This document shows positions 63,870 to 64,000 of a stretch of 64,000 bases of DNA, in pieces; position 1 is the stretch's first letter; every line of letters begins with the position of its first letter. Source of the stretch: Phycisphaerae bacterium (GTDB taxonomy: Bacteria; Planctomycetota; Phycisphaerae; Phycisphaerales; SM1A02); assembly GCA_002709295.1 (NCBI GenBank), contig PAQL01000041.1, positions 1 through 64,000 of the forward strand, in the 5' to 3' direction. Position numbers and translations under genes: made by a program. The notes below the pieces were generated by a model. The model ran no database searches and was not told the origin of the DNA. It was given only the letters and a program-made list of their open reading frames with translations.

Positions 63870-64000
63870 CGGGCCGCTCTTCATCCGTGTCGTGGGATCC
63901 GATGCCGGTTCCGGGTTCGAGCACCTCGATGTCGATGGCGCCGAAGACGTCGAGCATCGCCCGTCCTCCGGTCTCCAGATCCCCTGCACCGCCGTCGGAG
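63862..64000 (-). CDS. 3' end of an upstream gene (cut by window end)
   Basis: The last 45 codons of a minus-strand gene, translated by hand, ending in an acidic tail (SHDTDEERPDE) with a TGA at 63864-63862. The segment AMLDVFGAIDIEVLEPG before it has no clear family. It overlaps nnrD by eight bases, so it heads the same operon. The start lies outside the window. Confidence 0.7.
   Translation of the reverse strand, partial: SDGGAGDLETGGRAMLDVFGAIDIEVLEPGTGIGSHDTDEERPDE

Overview
The window looks like chromosomal DNA from a marine planctomycete, most likely of the Phycisphaerae. This is inferred, not proven. The evidence is high GC throughout, a 23S rRNA gene with no 16S gene upstream, two sulfatases plus a DUF1080 hydrolase, a secreted beta-helix protein ending in paired dockerin-like repeats of a kind I associate with this class, and an S10-spc-alpha ribosomal operon lacking rpmD and rpsD. 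No mobile element, CRISPR array or tRNA was recognised.

Layout. 1-1.9 kb: 5' half of a 23S rRNA (minus) with its own promoter. 1.9-7.6 kb: a minus-strand three-gene membrane operon headed by a PilM-like actin-fold protein fused to a PilN-like segment; all three proteins carry a glycine-rich linker. 7.9-10.3 kb: ribosomal protein S1 and a 2-hydroxyacid dehydrogenase. 10.3-13.0 kb: three unrecognised genes. 13.1-21.3 kb: a zinc-ribbon protein, an M20 peptidase, a large membrane protein, an ABC ATPase, NAD kinase and seryl-tRNA synthetase; the middle three overlap stop-to-start. 21.3-24.5 kb: a secreted EEP-family hydrolase and the beta-helix protein. 24.7-28.2 kb: phosphoglucomutase, then a frameshifted cysteine hydrolase bracketed by a decayed second copy of the pgm 3' end, then an EF-hand lipoprotein-like or periplasmic protein. 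28.3-31.5 kb: a glycosyltransferase, a DUF1080 protein and a sulfatase.

31.8-34.8 kb holds a compact three-gene operon (methyltransferase, FAD-dependent oxidoreductase, type III polyketide synthase) with 4-base overlaps, probably making a small polyketide or lipid-like quinone or resorcinol. 34.8-39.9 kb is a sugar-type ABC importer (ATPase, permease, binding lipoprotein) interrupted by an opposing sulfatase gene. 40-41.5 kb: a small membrane protein and pheS.

41.6-57.8 kb is the ribosomal protein operon on the minus strand: rpsJ, rplC, rplD, rplW, rplB, rpsS, rplV, rpsC, rplP, rpmC, rpsQ, rplN, rplX, rplE, rpsN, rpsH, rplF, rplR, rpsE, rplO, secY, map, infA, rpmJ, rpsM, rpsK, rpoA, rplQ. 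A consensus-like promoter lies upstream of rpsJ and a terminator after rplQ. S14 and L36 have lost their zinc ligands, S5 and L17 carry long low-complexity tails, and most intercistronic gaps contain a short stem-loop.

58.2-64 kb: a secreted unknown protein, a second glycosyltransferase, a protein with BshC-like motifs, an OB-HD exoribonuclease-like protein, NAD(P)H-hydrate dehydratase and the 3' end of one more gene. The most unusual items are the broken cysteine hydrolase flanked by pgm-derived repeats, the glycine-rich PilM-type operon, the type III PKS operon, and the zinc-free S14/L36 pair. I found no clear previously undescribed system, but these are the places to look.
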